In this document: positions 23,698-32,619 of the stretch, one piece after another
Position numbering within the stretch: the stretch's first letter is position 1
Layout: the number at the start of each line of letters is the position of its first letter
Assembly (NCBI GenBank): GCA_025964695.1
Contig: JAOPYK010000155.1
Coordinates: forward strand, 59,785-123,784
DNA length: 64,000 nt
From: Streptosporangiaceae bacterium
GTDB taxonomy: Bacteria; Actinomycetota; Actinomycetes; Streptosporangiales; Streptosporangiaceae
Reading direction: 5' to 3'
The notes under the pieces: generated by a model
What the model was told of the DNA's origin: nothing
The model's database searches: none
The model's input: the letters and a program-made list of their open reading frames with translations, nothing else
Translations under genes and position numbers: made by a program

Positions 23698-23952
23698 TCA
23701 GCCGCCCGCGAATGGCGGCAGCACCTCTACCGTGGCACCTTCGGGCAACCTCACGGTGTCGTGCGGCCGGGTGCCGACCGGGTCACCGTCGATCAGGAAC
23801 GAACTACGCGCGACGACCCTGGAGAACTCCGCATCCCTTGTCCCCCGGGCGGTTTCGAGGGCCTGCGCCAGCGTCGCGGCGTCGAATGGCTCCTCGTCGA
23901 CGCCGGCGGCGGACCGCGCCGCGGCCCAGTATCTGATCACGCCTTTGCCCAT
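23698..23952 (-). CDS. moaD: MoaD/ThiS family sulfur-carrier protein
   Basis: This 84-residue protein has a ubiquitin-like beta-grasp pattern ([20 protein letters not shown] ... [10 protein letters not shown]) and ends in Gly-Gly, the residue that is adenylated and thiocarboxylated in MoaD and ThiS. The [11 protein letters not shown] opening and LPPFAGG ending favour MoaD, the small subunit of molybdopterin synthase. No MoaE or MoeB gene is in view, so its E1 and partner lie elsewhere. It is divergent from glnR. Confidence 0.8.
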   Translation of the reverse strand: MGKGVIRYWAAARSAAGVDEEPFDAATLAQALETARGTRDAEFSRVVARSSFLIDGDPVGTRPHDTVRLPEGATVEVLPPFAGG

Positions 23953-24109
23953 CTCGTCATGGTCTCATTCGCGCAACGTCGGCAATCCGTCCGTAGCCGC
24001 CCATTGCCGGGAAGTCGTGGTCGGATATCCTCGAACCAGGGATCCGGGCGATGAGGCCTCCGGGTCCTTGACGTCTTTTAGGGGCTGGTCGGAGACGAGG
24101 AGGCGGCAT

Positions 24110-24823
24110 TTGAGCAGCTTGCTGTTGCTCACCAACGCGCTAGAGCCGTCCGATGAGGTGCTCCCCGCGCTGGGGTTGCTGTTGCATTCGATTCGCGTCG
24201 CACCCGCGGAGGCTTCCGCGCTGATCGACGCACCACCCGCCGACGTGATCCTCGTCGACGCCCGCCGTGACCTCGTACAGGCCAAGAGCCTGTGCCGGCT
24301 GCTGCGGACGACCGGCCTGGACTGTCCGCTGCTGGCGATCGTGACGGAGGGCGGCCTGGCCGCGTTGAGCCCCGAATGGGGTCTCGACGACGTCCTGCTG
24401 CAGGGCTCCGGGCCTGCCGAGGTGGAGGCGCGATTGCGGCTGGCGGTCGGCCGGGTGTCCATCGGGGAGCCCGACGACGTGCCGGGCGAGATTCGCAGCG
24501 GTGATCTCACGATCGACGAGGCGACCTACACGGCGCGGCTGCGCGGGCGGGTGCTGGATCTGACGTTCAAGGAGTTCGAACTCCTCAAGTACCTCGCACA
24601 GCATCCGGGCCGGGTCTTCACCCGCGCCCAGCTGCTGCAGGAGGTGTGGGGGTACGACTACTTCGGCGGCACGCGGACCGTGGACGTGCACGTACGACGG
24701 CTGCGGGCCAAGCTCGGCGCGGAGTACGAGTCGCTCATCGGCACGGTGCGTAACGTGGGCTACCGGTTCGTCCCGGATCACCGTCCGGGTGACAACGAAG
24801 CGATGGTGGCCGTCGGCACCTGA
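24110..24823 (+). CDS. glnR: GlnR, OmpR-family regulator of nitrogen metabolism
   Basis: The track ORF begins at 23732, but TTG 24110 with AGGAGG five bases upstream yields 237 residues beginning [20 protein letters not shown], which matches GlnR. The receiver-like domain keeps one Asp (ILVDARRDL) but lacks the normal acidic pocket, as in atypical, phosphorylation-independent GlnR. The winged-helix domain is very conserved ([33 protein letters not shown]). GlnR activates ammonium assimilation genes under nitrogen limitation. Its neighbour mshD is the same as in M. tuberculosis (Rv0818-Rv0819). Confidence 0.93.
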   Translation: MSSLLLLTNALEPSDEVLPALGLLLHSIRVAPAEASALIDAPPADVILVDARRDLVQAKSLCRLLRTTGLDCPLLAIVTEGGLAALSPEWGLDDVLLQGSGPAEVEARLRLAVGRVSIGEPDDVPGEIRSGDLTIDEATYTARLRGRVLDLTFKEFELLKYLAQHPGRVFTRAQLLQEVWGYDYFGGTRTVDVHVRRLRAKLGAEYESLIGTVRNVGYRFVPDHRPGDNEAMVAVGT

Positions 24824-24934
24824 AATTGGAACGCTCTGTTTCGTTGACCCGGAGGTCACCGCCGCCCCCCGGGCCGACGGGACGGACACGGCCCGCGTGG
24901 CGGGTACCGGTCGTCCCGGCATAGGCTGACGATC

Positions 24935-25846
24935 ATGGCTGAGCGGGATGTGGTCGTACGAGAGCGGCCGACCGGGCAAGAGATCGACCAGGTTCTGCGG
25001 CTGGCCGAGGACGCCACCGTGCGCGACGGCGTACGACCGCTCTCCGAGCACTCGCTGCTGGCGCTGCGTCACGGCGGCAAGGGGCGGTCACTGAGCCTGC
25101 TGATGCTGGCGGCGGGGTCCGTGGTCGGCTACGGCCATCTCGATCCGCCCACCGAGACCGAGTCCGCCGCGGCGGAACTGGTCGTCCATCCGGACCATCG
25201 GCGGAACGGGCACGGCCGGGCCCTGGCCGAAGCCCTGCTGGCCCAGGCCGGGAGCCTGCGGGTGTGGGCACATGGCGACCTGCCCGCCGCCGGGGCGCTG
25301 GCGGATTCGCTCGGCTTCGCCAGGATGCGCGCGCTGCTGCAACTGCGGCGCCCGCTGGCCGAGCCGCTGCCCGAGGTGAGAATGCCCCCGGGCGTACGGA
25401 TCCGGACGTTCCAGCCGGGGCAGGACGAGCAGGCCTGGATCGGCGTCAACGCACGGGCCTTCTCGCACCATCCCGAGCAGGGCTCCTGGACCGTCGATGA
25501 CCTGCAGGACCGGGCGGCCGAGTCCTGGTTCGACCCGGCAGGCTTCTTCCTGGCCGAACGGGACGGCCGGCTCGCCGGGTTCCACTGGACCAAGGTCCAC
25601 CCGGGGGACCCGCCCATCGGGGAGGTCTACGTGGTGGGCGTTGACCCCGGCGAGCAGGGCACCGGGCTCGGCCGGGCGCTGACCCTGACCGGGCTGCACC
25701 ATCTGCGCTCGCTGGGCCTGTCGCACGTCATGCTGTACGTCGACGAGGACAACGCCGCCGCCGTGCGACTGTACGAGTCCCTGGGATTCACCCGCTGGAA
25801 CACCGATGTGATGTACGGCAACGCCCGAAGGACCGCCGCGCCTTGA
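24935..25846 (+). CDS. mshD: mycothiol synthase
   Basis: The protein (303 residues) has tandem GNAT acetyltransferase domains. The N-terminal domain has the acetyl-CoA loop VHPDHRRNGHGRAL; the C-terminal domain has VDPGEQGTGLGRAL and a conserved end (DEDNAAAVRLYESLGF). MshD transfers an acetyl group from acetyl-CoA to Cys-GlcN-Ins, the last step of mycothiol synthesis, a marker of Actinobacteria. A TAGGCT -10-like element 8 nt before the ATG and no ribosome binding site suggest a leaderless mRNA. PHO boxes and pstS follow. Confidence 0.93.
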   Translation: MAERDVVVRERPTGQEIDQVLRLAEDATVRDGVRPLSEHSLLALRHGGKGRSLSLLMLAAGSVVGYGHLDPPTETESAAAELVVHPDHRRNGHGRALAEALLAQAGSLRVWAHGDLPAAGALADSLGFARMRALLQLRRPLAEPLPEVRMPPGVRIRTFQPGQDEQAWIGVNARAFSHHPEQGSWTVDDLQDRAAESWFDPAGFFLAERDGRLAGFHWTKVHPGDPPIGEVYVVGVDPGEQGTGLGRALTLTGLHHLRSLGLSHVMLYVDEDNAAAVRLYESLGFTRWNTDVMYGNARRTAAP

Positions 25847-25918
25847 CCATCACCTGGGAACCTGTTCACCTGGCGTCAATATCAAATCGAGACATTCTTC
25901 CTGGCGCCGCCCAATCCA

Positions 25919-25940
25919 GTTCACCTTCCGTTCACCTGGA
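25919..25940 (+). promoter_or_regulatory. PHO boxes (PhoP-binding direct repeats) ahead of pstS
   Basis: Two perfect 11-bp direct-repeat units, GTTCACCTTCC and GTTCACCTGGA, abut at 25919 and 25930. A further GTTCACC lies at 25864. This is the Streptomyces-type PhoP box. A TAGGTT -10-like sequence about 27 bp downstream gives a plausible start near 25978. It predicts PhoR/PhoP induction of pstSCAB under phosphate limitation. Confidence 0.8.
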
Positions 25941-26049
25941 TCAGGGTGCTTGGACACCTCTCCTGCCTAGGTTCATGCCTGACGGTGGCCCCACTGCCTG
26001 GACAAACACGGGGATACCACCGCCCACCAACTCAGGAGGAGAATTCCCC

Positions 26050-27156
26050 GTGAAGAACGGCACTCGGTTCGCCGCGCTCGGCGGCGTAGTCGTTGCGGGT
26101 GCGCTCGCACTCTCTGCGTGCGGGTCTGACAACAACACCAGCGGCTCGACGAGTTCCGCTCCCGCCGCGTCCTCGAGCGACTGCGCCAAGGGCACCGTCA
26201 ACGCCGCCGGCTCCAGCGCCCAGAAGAACGCGATCGAGGAGTGGTCGAAGGGTTACAGCGCAGGTTGCGCCGGTGCCACCCTCAACTACAACCCGAGCGG
26301 CTCTGGCGCCGGCGTGCAGGCCTTCACGGCCGGCCAGGTCGCCTTCGCGGGCTCGGACTCGGCGCTGAAGCCCGAGGAACACGCCCCGGCCGACGCGCGC
26401 TGCAAGACCGGCAAGGCCATCGACCTGCCCATGGTCGTCGGCCCGATCGCGGTCGCCTACAACCTCAAGGGCGTCACCGGCCTCCAGCTCTCGCCGGCCA
26501 CCACCGCGGGCATCTTCGCCGGGACCATCAAGACCTGGAACGACCCCGCGATCAAGAAGGACAACCCAAGCGCCACGCTGCCGTCCACGCCGATCAAGAC
26601 GCTGCACCGCTCAGACGACTCGGGTACGACGGACAACTTCACCAAGTACCTCACCGCCACCGCCCCCGACATCTGGAAGTTCGCCGGCGGCAAGAAGTGG
26701 ACCGCTCCGGGCGGTCAGGGCCTCAAGGGCTCGGACGGTGTCTCCACCGCACTGAAGCAGACCGACGGATCCGTCGGCTACGTCGAGATGTCGTTCGCGA
26801 CCAACAACAGCCTCTCGACCGCCAAGGTCAAGAACGGCGCCGGTGAGTACGTCGACCTGACCCCCGAGAACGCCGGCAAGTCCGTCGCCAGCGCCGCCCC
26901 TGTCGGCACCGGCAACGACCTGGCACTGAAGATCGACTACAAGACCACCGCCGCGGGTGCCTACCCGATCGTCCTGGTCACGTACGAGATCGTCTGTGAG
27001 AAGGGCCTCCCGACCGAGCAGGCCAACTTCGTCAAGGCCTTCCTGACCTACACCTCGGGCTCCGCAGGACAGTCCGCGCTCACCAAGCTCGGCTACGCCC
27101 CGCTTCCCGACAGTGTTCTCACCAAGGTTCAGACCGCTGTGAAGGCGCTGTCCTGA
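26050..27156 (+). CDS. pstS: phosphate ABC transporter substrate-binding lipoprotein
   Basis: The track start is 69 codons too early. GTG 26050 has AGGAGGA nine bases upstream and starts a lipoprotein signal (AALGGVVVAGALALSACGS) with lipobox LSAC. The 368-residue product contains PstS hallmarks: AAGSSAQKNAIEEW, NPSGSGAGVQAF with phosphate-binding Ser/Gly residues, and HRSDDSGTTDNFTKYL. It binds phosphate outside the membrane and delivers it to PstCA. PHO boxes upstream indicate PhoP control; a strong hairpin follows, probably lowering readthrough into pstC. Confidence 0.97.
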   Translation: MKNGTRFAALGGVVVAGALALSACGSDNNTSGSTSSAPAASSSDCAKGTVNAAGSSAQKNAIEEWSKGYSAGCAGATLNYNPSGSGAGVQAFTAGQVAFAGSDSALKPEEHAPADARCKTGKAIDLPMVVGPIAVAYNLKGVTGLQLSPATTAGIFAGTIKTWNDPAIKKDNPSATLPSTPIKTLHRSDDSGTTDNFTKYLTATAPDIWKFAGGKKWTAPGGQGLKGSDGVSTALKQTDGSVGYVEMSFATNNSLSTAKVKNGAGEYVDLTPENAGKSVASAAPVGTGNDLALKIDYKTTAAGAYPIVLVTYEIVCEKGLPTEQANFVKAFLTYTSGSAGQSALTKLGYAPLPDSVLTKVQTAVKALS

Positions 27157-27171
27157 CCAGGAAGAACAACC

Positions 27172-27202
27172 GCCCCGCCACCGAGGATCTCGGTGGCGGG
27201 GC
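27172..27202 (+). terminator. hairpin between pstS and pstC (partial terminator)
   Basis: CCCCGCCACCGAG pairs perfectly with CTCGGTGGCGGGG around a 3-nt loop, with one extra G-C closing pair, only 16 bp after the pstS stop. There is no T-run. Such hairpins let the binding-protein gene be expressed above the permease genes and protect its mRNA end. Confidence 0.7.
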
Positions 27203-27281
27203 ACGTTCTGTCCCTGGGGAGGGTTCGGGGCCGACCCCCCGCGCCGTCCCCGGTCCCCCGGACTTTGAGGGAGGCAACCCC

Positions 27282-28265
27282 GTGACCAGCGAGACGCGCG
27301 TCGACCAGGCGGTCGCGACTGGAGCTCAGCACCGTGGCGGCCGCAGGATGAGCACCGGACGGCTGGGCGACCGGCTCTTCGCGGGTGCCGCCCGTGGTTC
27401 CGGGATCACGATCCTGGCCATCATGGCGGCGATCGCCGCGTTCCTGATCTGGAAGGCGATCCCCGCCCTCCAGGCCGACAAGTCGAACTTCCTGACCGCC
27501 CAGGAATGGAATCCGGACGGCACCCCTGCCAGCTTCGGCATCGCGCAGCTGGCCTTCGGCACGGTGCTGTCATCGTTCCTGGCACTGATCATCGCGACGC
27601 CGGTGGCGATCGGCATCGCGCTGTTCATCTCGTTCTACGCGCCCAAGCGGCTCGCGAGCGGGCTCGGCTACGTCGTCGACCTCCTGGCGGCCGTGCCCAG
27701 CATCGTGTACGGCCTGTGGGGCCTGAACTTCCTCGTGACGAGGATGACCTCGATCTCGGGCTTCCTCAACGACTACTTCGGCTGGATCCCGCTCTTCGGC
27801 GGCGGCAACCCCGGAGGCAGGTCGATCTTCACCGCCTCCGTCGTGCTGGCCATCATGATCCTGCCGATCATCTCCGCCATTTCCCGTGAGGTCTTCCTGC
27901 AGGTGCCACGGACCAACGTGGAGGCCGCGCTGGCACTGGGCGCGACCCGCTGGGAGATGATCCGGATGGCCGTCCTGCCGTTCGGCCGCTCCGGTGTGAT
28001 CAGCGCCGCGATGCTCGGCCTGGGCCGGGCGATGGGCGAGACGATCGCCGTCGCGATGGTGCTGTCGGTCACCCCGGGGATCAACTGGCACATCCTGCAG
28101 GACGGCGGCAACACCTTCGCCGCCAACATCGCCAACACCTTCGGAATGGCCGCCCCGGTCGGGAAGAACGCCCTCATCGCCTCCGGTCTCGTGCTCTTCG
28201 TCATCACCCTGCTGGTCAACATGGGCGCCCGGTGGGTCGTCGCCAGGCGCAAGGAGTTCGTGTGA
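27282..28265 (+). CDS. pstC: phosphate ABC transporter permease PstC
   Basis: The protein (327 residues) has six predicted membrane helices after a 40-residue cytoplasmic tail. The permease EAA loop is VEAALALGATRWEMIRMAVLPFG, and AVPSIVYGLWGL and GLGRAMGETIAVAMV are PstC signatures. Start is GTG with GGGAGG upstream. The stop overlaps pstA by 4 bp. It forms the membrane channel with PstA and is energised by PstB. Confidence 0.96.
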   Translation: MTSETRVDQAVATGAQHRGGRRMSTGRLGDRLFAGAARGSGITILAIMAAIAAFLIWKAIPALQADKSNFLTAQEWNPDGTPASFGIAQLAFGTVLSSFLALIIATPVAIGIALFISFYAPKRLASGLGYVVDLLAAVPSIVYGLWGLNFLVTRMTSISGFLNDYFGWIPLFGGGNPGGRSIFTASVVLAIMILPIISAISREVFLQVPRTNVEAALALGATRWEMIRMAVLPFGRSGVISAAMLGLGRAMGETIAVAMVLSVTPGINWHILQDGGNTFAANIANTFGMAAPVGKNALIASGLVLFVITLLVNMGARWVVARRKEFV

Positions 28266-29158
28266 GCGCCATCACTTCCAGGCAGATCCCGTCGCTGACC
28301 CAGGTCTCACCCGTCCGCAAGATCAAGGACCGGGTCGTCCAGGGACTGGTCTACCTGTCCTTCATATTGGCGCTGATCCCGCTGGTGTCTGTGCTGTGGA
28401 CCGTGGTCAGCAACGGCATTGGCCGGCTGGACGCCACCTTCCTCACCCACTCCATGAACGCGGTGTCCGGCAAGGACCCCGGGGGCGGCGCCTATCACGC
28501 AATCGTCGGCACGCTGGAGCAGGTCGGCCTGGCAGCCCTGATCGCCGTACCTCTCGGCCTGTTCACCGCCATCTACCTGGTGGAGTACTCCAGGAACGGT
28601 CGGCTCTCCAAGACGGTCAGCTTCTTCGTGGACGTCATGACCGGTGTCCCGTCGATCGTCGCGGGCCTGTTCGTGCTGGCCTTCTGGCTGCTCGGGCTGG
28701 GTTTCGACTTCTCCGGCTTCGCCGGGGCGATGGCGCTGGCGATCCTGATGACCCCCACAGTGGTGCGTACCACCGAGGAGATGCTCAAACTGGTCCCGAA
28801 CGACCTGCGCGAGGCCTCCTTCGCGCTGGGCGTACCGCGCTGGCGGACCATCATGTTCGTCGTGCTGCCGACCGCGCTCACCGGCATCCTGTCCGGTGTC
28901 ATGCTCGCGGTGGCCCGGGTCATGGGTGAGACGGCCCCGCTGCTGCTCACCATCTTCGTCACCAAAGCGATCAACACCGATCCGTTCAACGGACCGCAGG
29001 GCTCGCTGCCGACCTTCATCTGGGACCAGTCGACCGACCCGAACCACAATGCGGTCGACCGAGCCTGGGCCGGCGCCCTCTTGCTGATCCTTATCATCAT
29101 GCTGCTCAACCTGGTGGCTCGGCTGATCGCCTGGCTGCGTAAGCCTGCTACCCGCTAA
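28262..29158 (+). CDS. pstA: phosphate ABC transporter permease PstA
   Basis: GTG 28262 overlaps the pstC stop and gives 298 residues; the track frame extends ten codons upstream. Six membrane helices are visible, with the EAA loop [24 protein letters not shown] and the PstA motif [16 protein letters not shown]. It pairs with PstC to translocate phosphate. The gene is separated by 13 bp from pstB. Confidence 0.96.
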   Translation: MSAITSRQIPSLTQVSPVRKIKDRVVQGLVYLSFILALIPLVSVLWTVVSNGIGRLDATFLTHSMNAVSGKDPGGGAYHAIVGTLEQVGLAALIAVPLGLFTAIYLVEYSRNGRLSKTVSFFVDVMTGVPSIVAGLFVLAFWLLGLGFDFSGFAGAMALAILMTPTVVRTTEEMLKLVPNDLREASFALGVPRWRTIMFVVLPTALTGILSGVMLAVARVMGETAPLLLTIFVTKAINTDPFNGPQGSLPTFIWDQSTDPNHNAVDRAWAGALLLILIIMLLNLVARLIAWLRKPATR

Positions 29159-29171
29159 GGAGTCCCATCCC

Positions 29172-29948
29172 ATGGCCAAGCGGATCGAAGTCTCCGGACT
29201 CAACGCCTACTACGGTCAGGTCCACGCCATCGAGGACGTCTCGATGACCGTTGAGCCGCGCTCGGTCACGGCCTTCATCGGCCCGTCCGGCTGTGGCAAG
29301 TCGACCCTCCTGCGCACCCTCAACCGGATGCACGAGGTGATCCCGGGCACGCGGGTCGAAGGCAAGGTGTTCCTCGACGACGAGGACCTCTACGCTCCGT
29401 CGGTCGACCCGGTGGCGGTCCGGCGGGTCGTCGGCATGGTCTTCCAGCGCCCCAACCCGTTCCCGACCATGTCCATCTACGACAACGTGGCTGCGGGGCT
29501 CAAACTCAACGGGGTGCGGCGCAAGGCCCAGCTCGATGAGATCGTCGAGCGGTCCCTGAAGCACTCGAACCTGTGGAACGAGGTCAAGGACCGGCTCGCC
29601 AAGCCGGGCGCCGGCCTGTCCGGTGGTCAGCAGCAGCGGCTCTGCATCGCCCGGGCCATCGCGGTGGAGCCGCAGGTGCTGCTGATGGACGAGCCGTGCT
29701 CGGCTCTCGACCCGATCTCGACGCTGGCGATCGAGGATCTGGTGTCCCAGCTCAAGACGCAGTACACCATCGTCATCGTCACCCACAACATGCAACAGGC
29801 CGCCCGGGTGAGCGACCGTACGGCCTTTTTCAATATCGCGGGGGCCGGCAAGCCCGGCCGGCTGGTGGAGATCGACGACACCAGCAAGATCTTCACCAAC
29901 CCCACCGAGAAGGCGACCGAGGACTACATCACCGGCCGCTTCGGCTGA
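29172..29948 (+). CDS. pstB: phosphate ABC transporter ATP-binding protein
   Basis: This 258-residue ABC ATPase has Walker [11 protein letters not shown]-loop [12 protein letters not shown], signature [16 protein letters not shown], Walker [14 protein letters not shown] and the H-loop [11 protein letters not shown]. The PNPFPTMS stretch is typical of PstB. It starts at ATG after AAGGAG and ends the pst operon. A 19-bp-stem hairpin follows 26 bp downstream. Confidence 0.97.
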   Translation: MAKRIEVSGLNAYYGQVHAIEDVSMTVEPRSVTAFIGPSGCGKSTLLRTLNRMHEVIPGTRVEGKVFLDDEDLYAPSVDPVAVRRVVGMVFQRPNPFPTMSIYDNVAAGLKLNGVRRKAQLDEIVERSLKHSNLWNEVKDRLAKPGAGLSGGQQQRLCIARAIAVEPQVLLMDEPCSALDPISTLAIEDLVSQLKTQYTIVIVTHNMQQAARVSDRTAFFNIAGAGKPGRLVEIDDTSKIFTNPTEKATEDYITGRFG

Positions 29949-29974
29949 TCCTCGCCAGCCCGGCACTCACCCCT

Positions 29975-30021
29975 GTGGTGATATCGCGGTTCGTGCCGAC
30001 CCCGAACCGCGAGATCACCAC
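29975..30021. terminator. 47-nt palindrome, bidirectional terminator between pstB and the HMA gene
   Basis: GTGGTGATATCGCGGTTCG and its near-perfect complement form a 19-bp stem (one mismatch) around a 9-nt loop. It lies between convergent genes and can stop both. A copy of the same length and about 79% identity lies at 45686-45732, so it is also a dispersed element. Confidence 0.7.
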
Positions 30022-30029
30022 ATGGTTCT

Positions 30030-30233
30030 TCAGTCCTGGATGTCGTAACCCGCCTGGTCGATGGCCGCGCGCAGAGCCGGGTCGTACAGGTCCTCGCCCC
30101 GGACCGTGACCACCTTGGCGGTGACGTCGACCGCCACCTCTGCCACCCCGGGCACCTGGCGGACCTCACCGGTGATCGCGTTCACGCAGTGGTCACAGCT
30201 GATCGCGGGCACGCTGTAGCGGACCTCGGTCAT
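30030..30233 (-). CDS. heavy-metal-associated (HMA) domain protein, copper-chaperone-like
   Basis: A 67-residue single-domain protein with the beta-alpha-beta-beta-alpha-beta HMA pattern. The metal-binding loop is ISCDHCVNAITGEV (C-x-x-C), close to CopZ. The end LRAAIDQAGYDIQD also fits. It probably binds Cu(I) in the cytoplasm. No copper ATPase or copper regulator is adjacent, so the partner must lie elsewhere. Confidence 0.88.
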   Translation of the reverse strand: MTEVRYSVPAISCDHCVNAITGEVRQVPGVAEVAVDVTAKVVTVRGEDLYDPALRAAIDQAGYDIQD

Positions 30234-30440
30234 GTGCTTCTCCTGTGGTGATTGTCACTCAACACTCCGCTGACCGCCGCCGCGGCCTAGCCCTGCCGAT
30301 CGACCGTACGGCATCGGCGTCCCCCGAATCGACTGTGGGAGCGGGGATCCGGCAAGCGAGTCGGATGTGGCCGCCGTCGCGCAGCGGTGACCGGCGTTTC
30401 CACGGCGAGTGGCGCCCGGGCCAGGGGCAACGTGGAGGTG

Positions 30441-30511
30441 AGAGGATGGTGGACCTCTTCCAAAGTCGGAGCGAAGGTTCTTTTTCACTCCGGTTACGCC
30501 TACCATCCTCT
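30441..30511. repeat. 10-bp inverted repeat flanking a 51-bp spacer upstream of the DUF47 gene
   Basis: AGAGGATGGT (30441) and ACCATCCTCT (30502) are perfect complements separated by 51 bp, just before the DUF47 gene at 30544. In RNA they could close a stem-loop; in DNA they could be paired binding sites. The rest of the 310-bp gap shows nothing else definite. Confidence 0.5.
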
Positions 30512-30543
30512 GCGGATCGTTTCCCGCTCTTCAGGAGTACGCC

Positions 30544-31161
30544 GTGCGATTGCGTCTCACGCCGCGTGAGGACAGTTTCTACGACCTGTTCACGGACTCC
30601 GCGAACAACCTGGTCACCGGTGCCAGATTGCTCGTGGAACTCATCGCCGACGGCACCGATAGGGAAGCCGCCGCGGAAAAGCTCCGCGCCTGTGAACACG
30701 CGGGCGACGAGCTGACTCATGCGATCATGCGCCGGCTGAACGAAAGCTTCATCACCCCGTTCGACCGGGAGGACATCTACCGGCTCGCCTCGCTGCTCGA
30801 CGACGTCATGGACTACATGGAGGAGGCGGCCGACCTGGTCGTCCTCTACAAGATCGATGAGCTTCCCAAGGACATCGTCGGCCAGGTCGAGGTTTTGGAA
30901 CGTGCCGCTGAGCTGACAGCCGACGCCATGCCCCGGCTGCGGTCGATGAAGGAGCTCAATGAGTACTGGATCGAGATCAACCGGCTGGAGAACCAGGGCG
31001 ACCAGGTCTACCGGCGGCTGCTGGCCAAGCTTTTCGGCGGCGACTACGATGCGCTGACCGTGATGAAGCTCAAGCAGGTGATCGACTGTCTGGAGGAGGC
31101 CGCCGACGCCTTCGAGCACGTGGCCAACACCATCGAGACCATCGCGGTCAAGGAGTCCTGA
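30544..31161 (+). CDS. DUF47/PhoU-domain protein, partner of the Pit transporter
   Basis: The protein (205 residues) is all-helical with two PhoU-like three-helix halves, visible as DFREDIYRLASLLDDVMDYMEEAAD-type motifs (here DREDIYRLASLLDDVMDYME, then MKLKQVIDCLEEAADAFEHV), whose E/D-x-x-x-D clusters bind metals. DUF47 proteins are encoded next to Pit phosphate transporters and are thought to control them. Start is GTG. It is followed after 93 bp by the Pit gene. Confidence 0.9.
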   Translation: MRLRLTPREDSFYDLFTDSANNLVTGARLLVELIADGTDREAAAEKLRACEHAGDELTHAIMRRLNESFITPFDREDIYRLASLLDDVMDYMEEAADLVVLYKIDELPKDIVGQVEVLERAAELTADAMPRLRSMKELNEYWIEINRLENQGDQVYRRLLAKLFGGDYDALTVMKLKQVIDCLEEAADAFEHVANTIETIAVKES

Positions 31162-31254
31162 GCAGGTGACGAGCCGCCAGGCGCGGAACCGGGCGAATCA
31201 CGCTGCACCGCGCGACCGTGAAGACGTCTCCGTCCCATCGGGTGAGGAGACGCC

Positions 31255-32385
31255 ATGAGTAGTACGCTCGCCAAGTCCCCGGCCCCGCAGGGCGAGGCCC
31301 CCACTTCCCGAGGGCACGGCAGGGCCGCGCTCATCCTGCTGACCGGCGTGGTGCTGGTCTCCCTGGCGGCGCTGATCGGCCGACGCACCGGCTCCGAGTC
31401 GACGGTGCTCATCCTGGTCATCTTGGTGGCGCTCGCCTTCGAGTACACCAACGGCTTTCACGACGCGGCCAACGCGATCGCCACCTCGGTCTCCACCCGG
31501 GCGCTGACGCCCCGTGCCGCTCTGCTGATGGCCGCCGCCATGAACCTGCTGGGCGCGTTCCTCGGCCAGCAGGTGGCCAAGACCATCAGCAGCGTGATCA
31601 CTCCCCCTTCCGGGGTGGCCGGGCTGATGGTGGTGGCGGCCGGAGTGCTCGGAGCGATCAGCTGGAACCTCATCACCTGGTATTTCGGGCTGCCGTCCTC
31701 GTCTTCGCACGCGCTCATCGGAGGCACGGTCGGCGCCGGTCTCGCCGCCTCGGTGACGGTCAACTGGAGCACGGTGGTCGACAAGGTCGTCATCCCGATG
31801 GTGGTCTCACCGCTCGTCGGTTTCTTCGTCGCCTACCTGGTGATGGTCGCCATTCTGTGGATCTTCCGCCGGGCGAACCCCGCGCGGGTGGGCCGCGGCT
31901 TCCGGATCGCGCAGACGCTGTCCGCCGCCTCGATGGCGCTCGGCCACGGTCTGCAGGACGCGCAGAAGACCATGGGCATCATCGTCCTGGCCCTGGTCGC
32001 CACCGGGCACTCGGACGGCAAGTCGATCCCGGTCTGGGTGGTCATCTCCTGCGCCGGGATCCTTTCCCTGGGCACCTACGCCGGCGGCTGGCGGATCATG
32101 CGCACGCTGGGCCGCAAGGTGATCGAACTCGATCCGCCCAAGGGTTTCGCGGCCGAGGCCACGGCCTCCGCGATCCTCTACGCGGCCGCCTACATCTGGA
32201 AGGCGCCGATCTCCACGACCCATGTCATCACCGCGTCCGTCATGGGCGTGGGTTCGACCAAGCGGCTCTCGGCGGTGCGCTGGGGGGTGGCCGGCAACAT
32301 CGTGCTGGCCTGGATCTTCACGATTCCGATGGCCGGCCTGGTCGCCGCGGTCGTGTACGGGCTCATCCATCTGTTCAGCGGCTGA
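31255..32385 (+). CDS. pit: PiT-family inorganic phosphate transporter
   Basis: This 376-residue membrane protein has about ten helices and the duplicated PiT signatures: GFHDAANAIATSVSTRAL with LPSSSSHALIGGTVGAGL in the first half, and MALGHGLQDAQKTMGII with ISTTHVITASVMGVG in the second. It moves phosphate (as a metal-phosphate) by proton symport at low affinity, complementing the high-affinity Pst system upstream. ATG start follows a purine-rich GAGGAGACGCC. Confidence 0.94.
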   Translation: MSSTLAKSPAPQGEAPTSRGHGRAALILLTGVVLVSLAALIGRRTGSESTVLILVILVALAFEYTNGFHDAANAIATSVSTRALTPRAALLMAAAMNLLGAFLGQQVAKTISSVITPPSGVAGLMVVAAGVLGAISWNLITWYFGLPSSSSHALIGGTVGAGLAASVTVNWSTVVDKVVIPMVVSPLVGFFVAYLVMVAILWIFRRANPARVGRGFRIAQTLSAASMALGHGLQDAQKTMGIIVLALVATGHSDGKSIPVWVVISCAGILSLGTYAGGWRIMRTLGRKVIELDPPKGFAAEATASAILYAAAYIWKAPISTTHVITASVMGVGSTKRLSAVRWGVAGNIVLAWIFTIPMAGLVAAVVYGLIHLFSG

Positions 32386-32394
32386 GGACGCCGG

Positions 32395-32426
32395 TGGGGA
32401 GCGGTTCCGTCCCGAACCGCTCCCCA
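32395..32426. terminator. bidirectional hairpin terminator after pit
   Basis: TGGGGAGCGGTTC and GAACCGCTCCCCA form a 13-bp stem around a 6-nt loop, 10 bp after the pit stop and 8 bp before the stop of the convergent small ORF. It probably serves both genes. Confidence 0.7.
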
Positions 32427-32433
32427 GCGATGA

Positions 32434-32619
32434 CTATTCCTGTGGCACACATTCGCGACGACTAGTTGCGGAACGTACCCCGAGCACAATGTCGATCTCC
32501 GCCGTGGTCAGCGACCGATCGGTCGTCGCCACGGCACTCAGGATCTCGGAATAGAGCTCGATCTCGTCCAGTGCAACACGGTCGTGAACGCGCAGATCGA
32601 CTTCCTGCTGGCGCAGCAT
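32434..32619 (-). CDS. small conserved-looking hypothetical protein
   Basis: ATG 32619 has GGAGG eight bases upstream and gives 61 residues (MLRQQEVDLRVHDRVALDEI); the track uses GTG 32628 three codons earlier. The protein is charged and helical, with two helices (DLRVHDRVALDEIELYSEIL and TAEIDIVLGV). No family is recognised. It is bracketed by a terminator and the AAA+ gene. Good codon pattern and ribosome binding site support a real gene. Confidence 0.6.
   Translation of the reverse strand: MLRQQEVDLRVHDRVALDEIELYSEILSAVATTDRSLTTAEIDIVLGVRSATSRRECVPQE

Noticed and set aside
30470-30510. PHO box before the DUF47-Pit genes
   Set aside because: GGTTCTTTTTC and CGGTTACGCCT do not match GTTCACC well and are not spaced by 11 bp.
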